A stretch of 64,000 nt of DNA from Halorubrum distributum JCM 10118 (GCF_000337335.1 NZ_AOJN01000062.1:23572-87571), one strand, 5' to 3'. Shown: positions 49,847 to 58,403, counted from the stretch's first letter. The notes: a model not told the origin generated them from the letters alone. Numbers and translations are program-made.

Positions 49847-50448
49847 TCCCACGGGTGGTTCCCGGGCGCGTCGGGCCACAGCGGGTACCAGTACGACTCG
49901 TCGTCCTCCAGGCCCAGTTCGCCGTCGAGGACCGACTGGAGCTTGAACTCGACCCGCTGGTTCCGGTCGTTCGTCCCTCGCGGCGCGAACGGGTAATAGG
50001 CGCCCCGGCGGAACGAGTAGACCCAGTACACCGGCCCGTCGTCGTTCTCGAAGCCGAACACGGCCGCGAGCAGCCGCGACCCGAACCCCTCCTCCATGAA
50101 CTGGTCGGCCGCGAAGTGGACGCTCGTCACTAGGTCCTCGGGGTCGTCGTCCTCCAGCACGAACCACTGGTAGCCGTGGTCGTCCTCGTACCGGTGGAAC
50201 CCGGTGCCGGTGTCGATCTCGCCGGCCTCCAGGATGGCCTCGACGGTCTCGACCGCCTCGTCGAAGCGCGTGCTGTCCATCCCGGAGAAACACAGGGCGG
50301 CCTCGCCGCAGTGGTCGTAGCGGAGGTCCGCCTCCATCGTCATGTACGCGGTCGACATCCCGAAGAGGTCCTCGGGATCCGCCTCGCGGGTCGCGTCGGT
50401 CTCGGCGCTCGTCCCGAGCACGGCCCGGATCGTGTCGAAGATGCCCAT
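49843..50448 (-). CDS. PspAB-like protein (PspA-associated)
   Basis: 201 residues beginning MGIFDTIRAVLG. It has LFGMSTAYMTMEADLRYDHCGEAALCFSGMDSTRFDEAVETVEAIL and a later FAADQFMEEGFGSRLLAAVF, the layout of the PspA-associated PspAB family linked to envelope stress. PspA itself is not in the window. First gene of a three-gene unit with the membrane protein and IMPACT gene. Confidence 0.75.
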   Translation of the reverse strand: MGIFDTIRAVLGTSAETDATREADPEDLFGMSTAYMTMEADLRYDHCGEAALCFSGMDSTRFDEAVETVEAILEAGEIDTGTGFHRYEDDHGYQWFVLEDDDPEDLVTSVHFAADQFMEEGFGSRLLAAVFGFENDDGPVYWVYSFRRGAYYPFAPRGTNDRNQRVEFKLQSVLDGELGLEDDESYWYPLWPDAPGNHPWE

Positions 50449-50550
50449 CTGCTCGCCCCTACGTGCGGCGGGGTTTAGGGCGTTTCTCTCGGCGGGTCCG
50501 CGTCGCGTTCCGCCGGCCGCTCGACTGCTCCGCCCCGTCTCGCCAGCGAG

Positions 50551-51465
50551 TCACTCCTCGTCGTCAACGCGGTCGAGGTATGTCAACACGCCGCGGGCGT
50601 TCAGGCTCGTGTTCGCCTTCGCGCGCTCACGGTTCCAGTAGTCGATGTCCCGGCTCGCCGCCTCGAAGTGGTCGACGACCGCCTCGTCGTCGTCGAGGTC
50701 GGCGCGCTTCTCGCGGACCCGCTCGACCCACTCGACGTACGCCCGCTTCGCCTCGCCGAGCAGGTCCCCGTCGCAGTCGCGCGGTCCGAAGTGGGCGAAA
50801 CAGAGCGTGTCCGGGTCGAGGTCCTCGATCAGCCGGATGTCGTCGAGGCACTGCTCGAAGTCGAACTGCGGCGGCGGCGTCGTCGGCGTCACCGCGTCGA
50901 TCTCGGGGACGTAGATGCCGGCGGCGTCGGCGGCGAACACGACGTCCGCCTCCGGGTCGTGGTACACCGCGTGGTGGGGCGCGTGGCCGGGCGCCTCGTG
51001 AACGACGAGCTCGCGGTCGCCGAGGTCGATCCGGTCGCCCTCGGCGACGCCTTCGATCCGGTCGTCGGGGACCGGCTTCGGCTCCGCGTAGTGCTTCCAC
51101 TGCTCCTCGACCGCCGACTTGGTGCCCGCGACGAGCGCCTCGGGATCGACGAGGTGGCGGACCCCCTTTTCAGGCACCCGGACCTCGGCGTTCGGATAGC
51201 GCTCCGCGAGGTAGCCGGCGCCCCCGGCGTGGTCGAGGTGGGCGTGGGTCGGGAGGATCCACGCGAGCTCCTCGCGGCCGATCCCGATCTCCTCGACGCT
51301 CTCGAAGAGGGCCTCCCGGTTCGCCCCCGTCCCGGTGTCGATCACGATCGGTCGCTCGGCGTCGTACACGTAGACGGCGCCGTACTCGTCGGTGTCGAAC
51401 ATGCCGGTGTCGTGGACGTACAGGTCCTCGACGCCGCGAACCGGTTCGAACTCGCCAGCGCGCAT
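50551..51465 (-). CDS. Metallo-beta-lactamase fold hydrolase
   Basis: 304 residues. THAHLDHAGG near 81-90 is the metal motif, with His in APGHAPHHAVYH (about 170), Asp in FAADAAG (about 187) and CFAHFGPRD (about 230). The C-terminal 60 residues are helical. Resembles glyoxalase II-like or SoxH-type hydrolases; the substrate is unknown. ATG 51465 (MRAGEFEPVRG) is preferred over longer upstream starts. Confidence 0.85.
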   Translation of the reverse strand: MRAGEFEPVRGVEDLYVHDTGMFDTDEYGAVYVYDAERPIVIDTGTGANREALFESVEEIGIGREELAWILPTHAHLDHAGGAGYLAERYPNAEVRVPEKGVRHLVDPEALVAGTKSAVEEQWKHYAEPKPVPDDRIEGVAEGDRIDLGDRELVVHEAPGHAPHHAVYHDPEADVVFAADAAGIYVPEIDAVTPTTPPPQFDFEQCLDDIRLIEDLDPDTLCFAHFGPRDCDGDLLGEAKRAYVEWVERVREKRADLDDDEAVVDHFEAASRDIDYWNRERAKANTSLNARGVLTYLDRVDDEE

Positions 51466-51611
51466 ACCGAAGGAGGAACCCGGGGGCACTTCTAGCGATC
51501 GGTCCGCGCCCCCGGCGCTCGCGACGACCTCGGCGCTCGCGGCGTTCTCGGAACCCGGAGAGGTCGGCCGCGCGGGCCGGGGCTTATGGTCGCGCCGCCC
51601 GAGGGGACGGT

Positions 51612-52556
51612 ATGCGAGTGCTCGTCACCGGCGCGACCGGGTTCGTCGGGAGCCGACTCATCCCGACGCTGCGCGCGCGCGGCCACGACGTGGTCGCGCT
51701 CGTCCGGGATGCCGACGGCTACGCGGCGCCCGAGGGAGTCTCGGTCGTCGAGGGGGACCTCTTGGAACCGGAGTCGCTCCCGCCCGCCTTCGAACTCGAC
51801 GGCGAGACGGTCGACGCCGCGTACTACCTCGTCCACTCGATGGACGGCGGCCCGGGGTACGAGGAGCGCGACAGGAACTGCGCGACCAACTTCGCCGCGG
51901 CCGCGTCCGACGCGGGGATCGACCGGATCGTCTACCTCGGCGGGCTCGGCGAGGACCGCGAGGAGCTCTCCGAACACCTCCGGTCCCGCCGCGAGGTCGA
52001 GCGGATCCTCGGCGAGGGCGACCCGGCGCTCACAACGCTCCGGGCCGCGATCATCATCGGCGCGGGCAGCGCGAGCTTCGAGGTGATCGCCGGACTCGCG
52101 CGACGGCTTCCGGTGATGGTCACCCCGAAGTGGGTGGACACGCTGTGTCAGCCGATCGCGATAGCCGACGTGGTCGCGTACCTCGCAGGCGTCCTCGACG
52201 TCCCCGAGACCGCGGGCGAGACCTTCGAGATCGGCGGCCCCGAGGTGTTGACCTACGCCGAGATCCTCCGGCGGACCAGGCGACAGCTCGGCGGCGGCCT
52301 CCGGATCGTCAGGGTGCCGGTGTTGAGCCCCGAGCTGTCGGCCCGGTGGCTCCGGCTCGTCACCGACGTGAACCCCTACCTCGCCCGGTCGCTGGTCGAG
52401 GGGCTCCGCAACACCGTGATCGTCGAGGACGACCGGGTCCGGGAGTTCGTGCCCGTCGAGCGCACGCCCTTCGAGCTCGCGGTCGCGCGGGCGCTGGCCG
52501 AGTCGGGGGACGACGAGGGGTCGCGACTGAGCGCGCTCCCCGGGGTTTCGCCGTGA
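51612..52556 (+). CDS. NAD(P)-binding atypical SDR, NDUFA9-like
   Basis: 314 residues. The Rossmann dinucleotide motif VTGATGFVGSRL lies at residues 5-16 and Asp-rich VVEGDLLEPESL near 45. The active Tyr/Lys pair of classical SDRs is not obvious. Similar to complex I subunit NDUFA9 and NmrA-type redox sensors. Its stop overlaps the next GTG (GTGA), so it is made with the membrane protein that follows. Confidence 0.85.
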   Translation: MRVLVTGATGFVGSRLIPTLRARGHDVVALVRDADGYAAPEGVSVVEGDLLEPESLPPAFELDGETVDAAYYLVHSMDGGPGYEERDRNCATNFAAAASDAGIDRIVYLGGLGEDREELSEHLRSRREVERILGEGDPALTTLRAAIIIGAGSASFEVIAGLARRLPVMVTPKWVDTLCQPIAIADVVAYLAGVLDVPETAGETFEIGGPEVLTYAEILRRTRRQLGGGLRIVRVPVLSPELSARWLRLVTDVNPYLARSLVEGLRNTVIVEDDRVREFVPVERTPFELAVARALAESGDDEGSRLSALPGVSP

Positions 52557-53233
52557 GCCGCGAGTACGGCGAGACGTGGGTGTACGAGAGCCTCGTCGGC
52601 GGGATCCCGGGGCTCGGGATCTCGCGGACGCTGGCGGTCGCGCTCCAGTTCCTCATCTTCGAGGTCGGCGTGGTGGGGCTCGGCTGGTACTACGGGACGT
52701 GGAACGCCGTCGCCGCGGGCACGGTCGCCGTCGTCGTCGCCGCCGTCGGGAGCGTCGAGATGCACCGCCTGGGCGAGAAGAACCGGCTGCTCGGGACCCC
52801 GCCGGAACACAAGCGGCTGCTGTTCGGGTCGAGCATCGAGATCGTGTTGGGCGTGCTGGCGTTCATCGCGCTGGTGACGTACCTCTTCGCGTGGGACGGG
52901 GCCGTGGGGACGACGCTCATCGACCGGCTGTTCGGGCCGGAGCCGCCGCTCCCCGTCGTCTACCTCACGCTGCTCGTGCTCTGGGACCTGACGTACCGCA
53001 TCGGTACCTCCTGGTGGAGCGCCGTCGTCGCGTTGTGGCGCGCGGTCCACGTCGACCTCTCGCCGGAGGAGCGGGCGACCGTCCGGCGGCTCGACGCCGA
53101 GAACATCGGATTCTCCGCGGTTCAGCTCGCACTGGTGCCGTTTCTCCTCACTGAACCAGTGCTGCTCGGCGCGGTGGTCGGCCACGTCATCGCGGTCGCG
53201 GTCGTCTGTTCGGCGGCGATCCTACTCACCTGA
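52553..53233 (+). CDS. Integral membrane protein, unknown
   Basis: 226 residues with about six hydrophobic helices. GTG 52553 overlaps the stop of the NDUFA9-like gene. The short conserved start SREYGETWVYESLVGGIPGLGISRTLAVALQF and WDLTYRIGTSWWSAVVALWRAVHVD suggest a haloarchaeal family, with no known activity. It may anchor its soluble partner. Confidence 0.75.
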   Translation: MSREYGETWVYESLVGGIPGLGISRTLAVALQFLIFEVGVVGLGWYYGTWNAVAAGTVAVVVAAVGSVEMHRLGEKNRLLGTPPEHKRLLFGSSIEIVLGVLAFIALVTYLFAWDGAVGTTLIDRLFGPEPPLPVVYLTLLVLWDLTYRIGTSWWSAVVALWRAVHVDLSPEERATVRRLDAENIGFSAVQLALVPFLLTEPVLLGAVVGHVIAVAVVCSAAILLT

Positions 53234-53337
53234 GCTCTCGGTTCCGTTCGGACCGTCGTTCATCGCTGTCGCGACCGTTACCCGTCGCTACCGGCGTCGA
53301 GGATGGAATTAAAAGGCGCGGCGTCGCCGCGGCCGCG

Positions 53338-53514
53338 TCACTTGCCCTGAAGCTCTTCGAACTTGTCGAGGAGTGCCTCCGTGGAGTCGCCCGAGTCGTA
53401 GGTCAGCGATCCGGAGTACTCGGGGCGCTCCGCGTCGAAGTCGGCGTCGACTTCGCTGGTCTTCTTCTCGCGACGCTCGTGTTCGGCCTCATCATAGGCA
53501 CCCATTGACATGGT
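53338..53514 (-). CDS. DUF5786-like small acidic protein
   Basis: 57 residues read from the ATG at 53511 (MSMGAYDEAEHERREKKTSE) to the stop at 53338; the few bases before the ATG are included in the span. The sequence matches the short haloarchaeal DUF5786 family. A strong tatataac box about 30 nt upstream implies good expression. Function unknown. Confidence 0.82.
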   Translation of the reverse strand, partial: TMSMGAYDEAEHERREKKTSEVDADFDAERPEYSGSLTYDSGDSTEALLDKFEELQGK

Positions 53515-53630
53515 ACGACTACACTTGGCCGTTTCCTGTTATATACCTGTCGGCAAAGGTATCATAAACCGTGAACGATCGGGTCGGTCCACCGGAATCG
53601 ATTAATCCCGCGGCGTGATACCGAACGCCC

Positions 53631-54680
53631 GTGGCACAACCGCTCCGCTTCAGGCGCTCGCCCGACCGGTGGACCGCGGACCGCGTCCGGTCCCAGATCG
53701 GTCGCCCCCTCGACGAGAACCTCGGAGCGATCGCCGGCGACCCGTGGTTCGCGCCGCCGCCGGCGTACGAGGCGCGCCGGTTCGACATGGACGACGGGTC
53801 GTTCGCGCTGTTCTGCTGGACCGACGACGACGCGGACCCCCCGCCGGGCGCCGACGGCGGGCCGGCCGGGTACTGGCTGGGCAACACGGAGACGCCGAGC
53901 GAGCTCTGGCGGACGGACAAGTACGGGTTCGACGAGGCGCCGTACCCGGTCTCGCGGTGGGCGCAGCGCGAGCTGCTCGCCGGGCTCCACGACGACGAGC
54001 CGTGGCTGGCCGACTACCCGCACGTCTCGTGGTACTTCCTGCCCGTCTTCTGCTCGAAGGACGGCGCGGAGACGAGTCGGGCGTTCTTCCGCGACCACGC
54101 GGCCGGGTTCCCGGACGCGACCCGGGAGGCCGGCACTGGGTTCGTCGAGGAGACGCTCCGGCCCGGGACGCTGGACGACCACCGAGAGGTGATGGCCGGG
54201 AAGCTCGGCACCTCCGCCTCGCGGGACCTCGTCCGCATGAGCGCGGCCATCGCCGAGTTCACCGCGGCCCGGATCCTCACGGACGCGGGGTACGGGGTCA
54301 CCCCGGAGATCGAGGTGACGACGGGCCACTCGCTCGACTTCCGCGCGACGGACCCGGAGACGGGCGCCGGCCACCTCGTCGAGGTGACGCGCCCGCAGCC
54401 GACCGCCGGCCGCTCCGCGAACGACCCCGTCGCGGCCGTCCGCGACACCGCCGAGACGAAGACGAGCGGCCAGCTCGCGGCCCACGCGGGCGGCGTCACG
54501 CTGTTCGTCGACTGCTCGTCGTTCCCCGCCGACGAGTGGAAGGCCGTGCGCGAGGCCGAACCCGCGGTCCGTCACAAGCCCGCGGTCGTCTACCGCGCCG
54601 AGCCCGACGGCTCGATCGAGGGGTATCGGAAGGGGTCGGTCCCGCTCGACCTCTCCGGGGTCGTCGACGGCGTGTCGTAG
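53631..54680 (+). CDS. DUF5784-like haloarchaeal protein
   Basis: 349 residues starting at GTG 53631 (MAQPLRFRRSPDRWTADRVRSQIG). The C-terminal half (DAGYGVTPEIEVTTGHSLDFRATDPETGAGHLVEVTRPQPT) has a restriction-endonuclease-like D...EV pattern, raising the possibility of a PD-(D/E)XK fold. The family number is from memory. Function unknown. Confidence 0.72.
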   Translation: MAQPLRFRRSPDRWTADRVRSQIGRPLDENLGAIAGDPWFAPPPAYEARRFDMDDGSFALFCWTDDDADPPPGADGGPAGYWLGNTETPSELWRTDKYGFDEAPYPVSRWAQRELLAGLHDDEPWLADYPHVSWYFLPVFCSKDGAETSRAFFRDHAAGFPDATREAGTGFVEETLRPGTLDDHREVMAGKLGTSASRDLVRMSAAIAEFTAARILTDAGYGVTPEIEVTTGHSLDFRATDPETGAGHLVEVTRPQPTAGRSANDPVAAVRDTAETKTSGQLAAHAGGVTLFVDCSSFPADEWKAVREAEPAVRHKPAVVYRAEPDGSIEGYRKGSVPLDLSGVVDGVS

Positions 54681-54786
54681 CCGCGTCGCTCTGCGGTGAC
54701 GTAGCCGCTCCCGGTTTGGGCGGATCTGCGGCTCTCCGCGGTCGGGTTTCGAAAGAAAGGGTATGGACTCCGTGCGGTTCGGCGCG

Positions 54787-55071
54787 TCAGAACGAGACCG
54801 GCGAGGGTCCCTCCTCCGCGTCGGTGGTCGGGTCGCGGTCCGAGTAGAACCGGCGACCGACGCCCCGGTGGCAGACGCCGGCCCGGAGCGTGGTGAACAC
54901 GTCCTCCGGATTCTCGAACGTCTGGTCGCCGAACCGCTCCAAGACGTCGCCGAGCCGCTCGGACCCGTTCGCGAGCTCTACGGTCGCGTTGCCGTGAGCC
55001 GCGATGATCTCCTCAGAGGTGGTCGGGTACTGGTGCCGTTCGAGTCGGTCGTCGACGCCGTTCAAGCGCAT
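54787..55071 (-). CDS. DUF5789-like small protein
   Basis: 94 residues starting MRLNGVDDRLERHQYPTTSEEI, with ELANGSERLGDVLERFGDQTF and the terminal GVGRRFYSDRDPTTDAEEG block characteristic of the haloarchaeal DUF5789 family. ATG 55071 is preferred to the TTG one codon upstream. Function unknown. Confidence 0.8.
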   Translation of the reverse strand: MRLNGVDDRLERHQYPTTSEEIIAAHGNATVELANGSERLGDVLERFGDQTFENPEDVFTTLRAGVCHRGVGRRFYSDRDPTTDAEEGPSPVSF

Positions 55072-55136
55072 CAACAGATGAAAACCGCCGATGGTTCTTA
55101 ATGATTGTCCATGTACGACCTTAGTCGGAGGAGATA

Positions 55137-55158
55137 CCTTATATCGCCTTATATCGGG
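55137..55158. promoter_or_regulatory. Tandem TATA-like direct repeat
   Basis: ccttatatcgccttatatcg is a 10-bp direct repeat with two ttatatc boxes, in the 147-bp divergent gap between the DUF5789-like and PHP genes. It could be a double promoter, but both copies are over 60 nt from either start codon. Confidence 0.4.
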
Positions 55159-55218
55159 ACACCACCGGTGGTTCTCGGAACCGCCGCGGCTTAGTGTCGG
55201 GCGCAGCTATTCGCCCCT

Positions 55219-56136
55219 ATGCCCGCCGATTCCGACGATTCCGCCGCCTCCGGTGACTCCGTCGACTCCGCACGTCCCGCCGACCCTATCGTCGCCGACC
55301 TCCACGCACACACGACCGTCTCCGACGGGACCTTGACGCTCAGCGAGGTGCCCGCGGCCGCCCGCGAGGCCGGCGTCGACTGGGTGGCCGTCACGGACCA
55401 CGACCGGATCCACCCGGGGCTCGACGCGCCGGTCGTCGAGCGCGACGGCGTCCGGGTCGTCCGCGGGATCGAGCTCCGCGTCGACGCCGGCTTCGAGCGC
55501 CTCGACCTCCTCGGCTACGGCGTCGAGCACACCGACGCGCTCGACGCGGAGGTCGATCGCCTCCAGCGCGACCGCCGCGAGCGCGGCGCCGCCATCCTCG
55601 ACCGCGTCGAAGAGCGGCTCGGCGTCGACCTCGACGTGGAACCGCGCGCCGGGCTCGGGCGCCCCCACATCGCGCGGGCGATCGACGCGTCGGACGCGCC
55701 CTACGACTACGCCGGGGCCTTCGACGAGCTGATCGGGAACGACGGCCCGTGTTACGTCGCGCGCGACGTGACGCCGCTCGACGAGGGGCTCGACCTGCTC
55801 GCGGACGCCTGCGCGCTCGTCGGGCTCGCGCACCCGTTCCGCTACGACCGCGTCGACGAGGCCCTCGGGGTCGCCGCGGAGGCGCCGGCCATCGACGCGA
55901 TCGAACGCTTCTATCCGTACGGCCGCGCCGTCGACGACGCGCGGATCGACCGCCTCGCCGCCGAGAGCGACCTGCTCAGAACCGGCGGGACGGACGCCCA
56001 CGAGCGGACGCTCGGGGTCGCCGGGCTGACCGAATCGGCGTTTGCGCCCGTCCGCGAGCGGCTGCCCGAACCGGTCTCGGTCGAGGCGTTCGCGGTCGGG
56101 GCCTCCCCCGGCGCGGAGCCCGACGAACAGGATTAA
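55219..56136 (+). CDS. PHP-domain phosphoesterase
   Basis: 305 residues. Metal motifs are DLHAHTTVSDG (about 28-38), VTDHDRI (about 57-63), GIELRVDAG (about 90), LAHPFRYD (about 200) and GGTDAHER (about 255). Small PHP proteins hydrolyse nucleoside 3',5'-bisphosphates or RNA ends (RNase AM/TrpH type). The N-terminal 20 residues are acidic and disordered. Confidence 0.88.
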   Translation: MPADSDDSAASGDSVDSARPADPIVADLHAHTTVSDGTLTLSEVPAAAREAGVDWVAVTDHDRIHPGLDAPVVERDGVRVVRGIELRVDAGFERLDLLGYGVEHTDALDAEVDRLQRDRRERGAAILDRVEERLGVDLDVEPRAGLGRPHIARAIDASDAPYDYAGAFDELIGNDGPCYVARDVTPLDEGLDLLADACALVGLAHPFRYDRVDEALGVAAEAPAIDAIERFYPYGRAVDDARIDRLAAESDLLRTGGTDAHERTLGVAGLTESAFAPVRERLPEPVSVEAFAVGASPGAEPDEQD

Positions 56137-56161
56137 GCCGGCGCCGAACGGAGTACGACGC

Positions 56162-56326
56162 ATGCGGTGTCACTACTGCGACCGGGAGGCCACGTACGAG
56201 GCGGAGCAGGGCGGCGTGGTCGTCGGGCTCTGCGAGTCCCACTTCAAACAGCGCGTCGAGGAGCTCGCGGAGTCGGACGAGCTCGCGGAGCTCCGCGACC
56301 GGATCGACATCGAGTCCTCGGAGTAG
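56162..56326 (+). CDS. DUF6757-like small zinc protein
   Basis: 54 residues starting MRCHYCDREATYEAEQGG, with Cys3, Cys6, Cys24 and His27 (CESHF) forming a likely zinc site. Placed 26 bp after the PHP gene and 86 bp before hemB on the same strand. Function unknown; the family number is from memory. Confidence 0.75.
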   Translation: MRCHYCDREATYEAEQGGVVVGLCESHFKQRVEELAESDELAELRDRIDIESSE

Positions 56327-56411
56327 CCGCCTCGGCCGACCCCTCCCTCCGCCGAGCGACCCAGTCGGTGCGAGACGAACGGTAAAAGGCCGCCCGGGGC
56401 CAACTCCCTCC

Positions 56412-57392
56412 ATGGACCTCACGGACCGGCCCCGCCGCCTCCGGACCGACGGCGTTCGCCCGCTCGTCGCCGAGACCGACCTCTCGGCGTCGGACCTGGT
56501 CGCGCCCGTCTTCGTCGACGCGACGACCGACGAGCGCGTGCCTATCGAGACGATGCCCGGCCACGAGCGCGTCCCGGTCGATCAGGCCGTCGACCGCGTC
56601 GCCGAGATCCGCGAGACGGGCGTCGAGGCCGTCATCCTCTTCGGCGTCCCCGAGTCGAAGGACGCGTCCGGGAGCCGGGCGTACGCCGACGACGGCGTCG
56701 TCCAGCGCGCTATCCGCCGGATCTCCGCCGAGACCGACGTCACCGTGATCGGCGACGTCTGCCTCTGCGAGTACACCGACCACGGCCACTGCGGCGTCAT
56801 CGAGGAGACCGCCGAGTCGGACCCGACACTCACCGTCAAGAACGACGAGACGCTCGACCTGCTGGCTCGGACCGCCGTCTCGCAGGCGGACGCGGGCGCG
56901 GACGTGGTCGCCCCCTCGGCGATGACCGACGGGCAGGTGGGAGCGATCCGCGAGGCGCTCGACGACGCGGGCCACGAGGAGGTCGCCATCCTGAGCTACG
57001 CAGCGAAGTACGAATCGGCCTTCTACGGCCCGTTCCGTGACGCCGCCGACGGCGCGCCCGAGTTCGGCGACCGCCGGCACTACCAGATGGACCCCGCGAA
57101 CCGCCGCGAGGCGCTCCGGGAGGCGCGGCTCGACGCCGAGCAGGGCGCCGACGTGCTGATGGTGAAGCCCGGGCTGCCGTACCTCGACATCGTCGGCGAC
57201 CTCCGGCGGGAGTTCGACCGCCCCATCGCGGCGTACAACGTCTCCGGCGAGTACGCGATGCTCCACGCCGCCGCGGAGAAGGGGTGGCTCGACCTGGAGG
57301 CGACCGCGCTGGAGTCGCTCACCGCGCTCAAGCGCGCGGGCGCGGATCTCATCATCACCTATTTCGCCGAGGACGTGGCCGATCACTTATAA
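56412..57392 (+). CDS. hemB: Porphobilinogen synthase (delta-aminolevulinic acid dehydratase)
   Basis: 326 residues. The zinc cysteines are Cys117, Cys119 and Cys127 in DVCLCEYTDHGHCG, and Schiff-base lysines are Lys199 (SYAAKYESAFYGPFR) and Lys252 (MVKPGLPY). It condenses two ALA molecules for heme and cobamide synthesis. The gene ends at a ttataaa stretch that precedes structured repeat C. Confidence 0.96.
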   Translation: MDLTDRPRRLRTDGVRPLVAETDLSASDLVAPVFVDATTDERVPIETMPGHERVPVDQAVDRVAEIRETGVEAVILFGVPESKDASGSRAYADDGVVQRAIRRISAETDVTVIGDVCLCEYTDHGHCGVIEETAESDPTLTVKNDETLDLLARTAVSQADAGADVVAPSAMTDGQVGAIREALDDAGHEEVAILSYAAKYESAFYGPFRDAADGAPEFGDRRHYQMDPANRREALREARLDAEQGADVLMVKPGLPYLDIVGDLRREFDRPIAAYNVSGEYAMLHAAAEKGWLDLEATALESLTALKRAGADLIITYFAEDVADHL

Positions 57393-57424
57393 ATAGAGTC
57401 GGTCGCTCGCAGACGCGTCCCCTC

Positions 57425-57728
57425 AACCATTTACCCCGGCGCGCGCCTGCGAGCGGCCGCCCCCGGCGGCCGCGACGCAGCGCGTGCGAGGGAGTCGGTG
57501 GTCCGGAGCGCAGCGGAGGACCACCGACGAGGCTGGGGAGGTGAGAGGTGCGGTTGCTGTGCGGGGCGGGACTCAAAGGGGCGACCGCGAGGGCGAAGCC
57601 CGGCGACGCAAGGACCGCAAGGAGGGAGCGCCAGCGACCGACAGAGGACCGCAGCGAGTCGCGCGAGTCCTCGCGGTCGGGGCTTTGGAGGCGGTTCTCT
57701 GGACCGATCCAGCAGCACCAATTTATAA
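57425..57728 (+). ncRNA. Candidate structured RNA / dispersed repeat, copy C
   Basis: It starts after catttacc (57427-57434) and ends at atttataa (57721-57728). CGCCTGCGAGCGGCC opens it, then a 10-bp hairpin TCGGTGGTCC/GGACCACCGA capped by GGAGCGCAGCGGA (57495-57527), then GAGGCTGGGGAGG and GGGACTCAAAGGGGC (57568-57582). Stem strands are 57583-57592 and 57669-57678 (10 bp), followed by GGGGCTTTGGAGG (57679-57691). Both stem sequences differ from the other copies yet still pair. It fills the 360-bp gap after hemB, where no protein gene is supported. Confidence 0.6.
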
Positions 57729-57754
57729 ACAGCTACCCCACCGTCCAGAACCCG

Positions 57755-57997
57755 TCACACAACCTGTTCGCCGTCGTCGTCGTACACTTCGATGGCGTCG
57801 ACCGGGCACGAGCGCGCCGCGAACTTCGCGTCGAGCTCTTCGCCGTCGGGCACTTCCACGACGAACAAGTCCTCGTCCGCTTCCTCGCTCCCTTTTAAAT
57901 CGGCCTTCCCGTCGTTCAGGTTCTTCTCGAAGGCGTCCCACTCGGCGACGCACTGGTACATCCCGACGCAGGTGTCGCGGTCGAACTCGACGTACAT
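57755..57997 (-). CDS. Single-cluster ferredoxin, probably 3Fe-4S type
   Basis: 80 acidic residues. The cluster motif CVGMYQC puts Cys at 10 and 16 with Met at 13 where a [4Fe-4S] ferredoxin would have Cys, and the final ligand is Cys64 in SCPVDAIEV. This fits a [3Fe-4S] cluster or an incompletely ligated site, as in P450-associated ferredoxins. No P450 gene is nearby. It is flanked on both sides by structured repeats C and D in inverted orientation. Confidence 0.88.
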   Translation of the reverse strand: MYVEFDRDTCVGMYQCVAEWDAFEKNLNDGKADLKGSEEADEDLFVVEVPDGEELDAKFAARSCPVDAIEVYDDDGEQVV

Positions 57998-58039
57998 GGC
58001 TCTCGGTTAGATGAGCCGATACAAAGCGGTGGCGACGAG

Positions 58040-58380
58040 AGGTGTGGGGCTCTGAAAGGCGATCGGCGATGACTTCCTCCAAAGCCCCGGCCGGGAGAAG
58101 TCCGGACGCTCGCTGCGCGCCTCGCTCAGTCGCTCCGCTCCTTCGCTGTGGTGCTTGCGTCGCCTCCGAACTTCTCCCGGCCGCCCCTTCGAGTCCCGCC
58201 CCGCGACCGCACCTCACACCTCCCCAGCCTCGCGGCTCCCTCCGCTTCGCTCCGGTCGCCGCGTCCCTCGCGCGTGCGACTCGCAGCCTAACGGCTGCTC
58301 GTCGGCACGCGCCACCGCAACCGCGCTCCGGAATCGCCCCTCGCCACCCACTTCCCACAGCGCGACCGTCCTTTTTAAGC
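58040..58380 (-). ncRNA. Candidate structured RNA / dispersed repeat, copy D (reverse orientation)
   Basis: Read on the minus strand: a gcttaaaaag box (58371-58380), GCGGTGGCGCGTGCC, a GGAGCGAAGCGGA-type hairpin near 58240-58256, GAGGCTGGGGAGG, then GGGACTCGAAGGGGC (58183-58197). Stem strands are 58165-58182 and 58089-58106 (18 bp, one G-U, sequence unrelated to the other copies), then GGGGCTTTGGAGG (58076-58088). It fills the gap between ferredoxin and the DUF5796-like gene and shares that gene's promoter region. Confidence 0.6.
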
Positions 58381-58403
58381 GTCGCAGGCACCCATCCTCG
58401 CGC

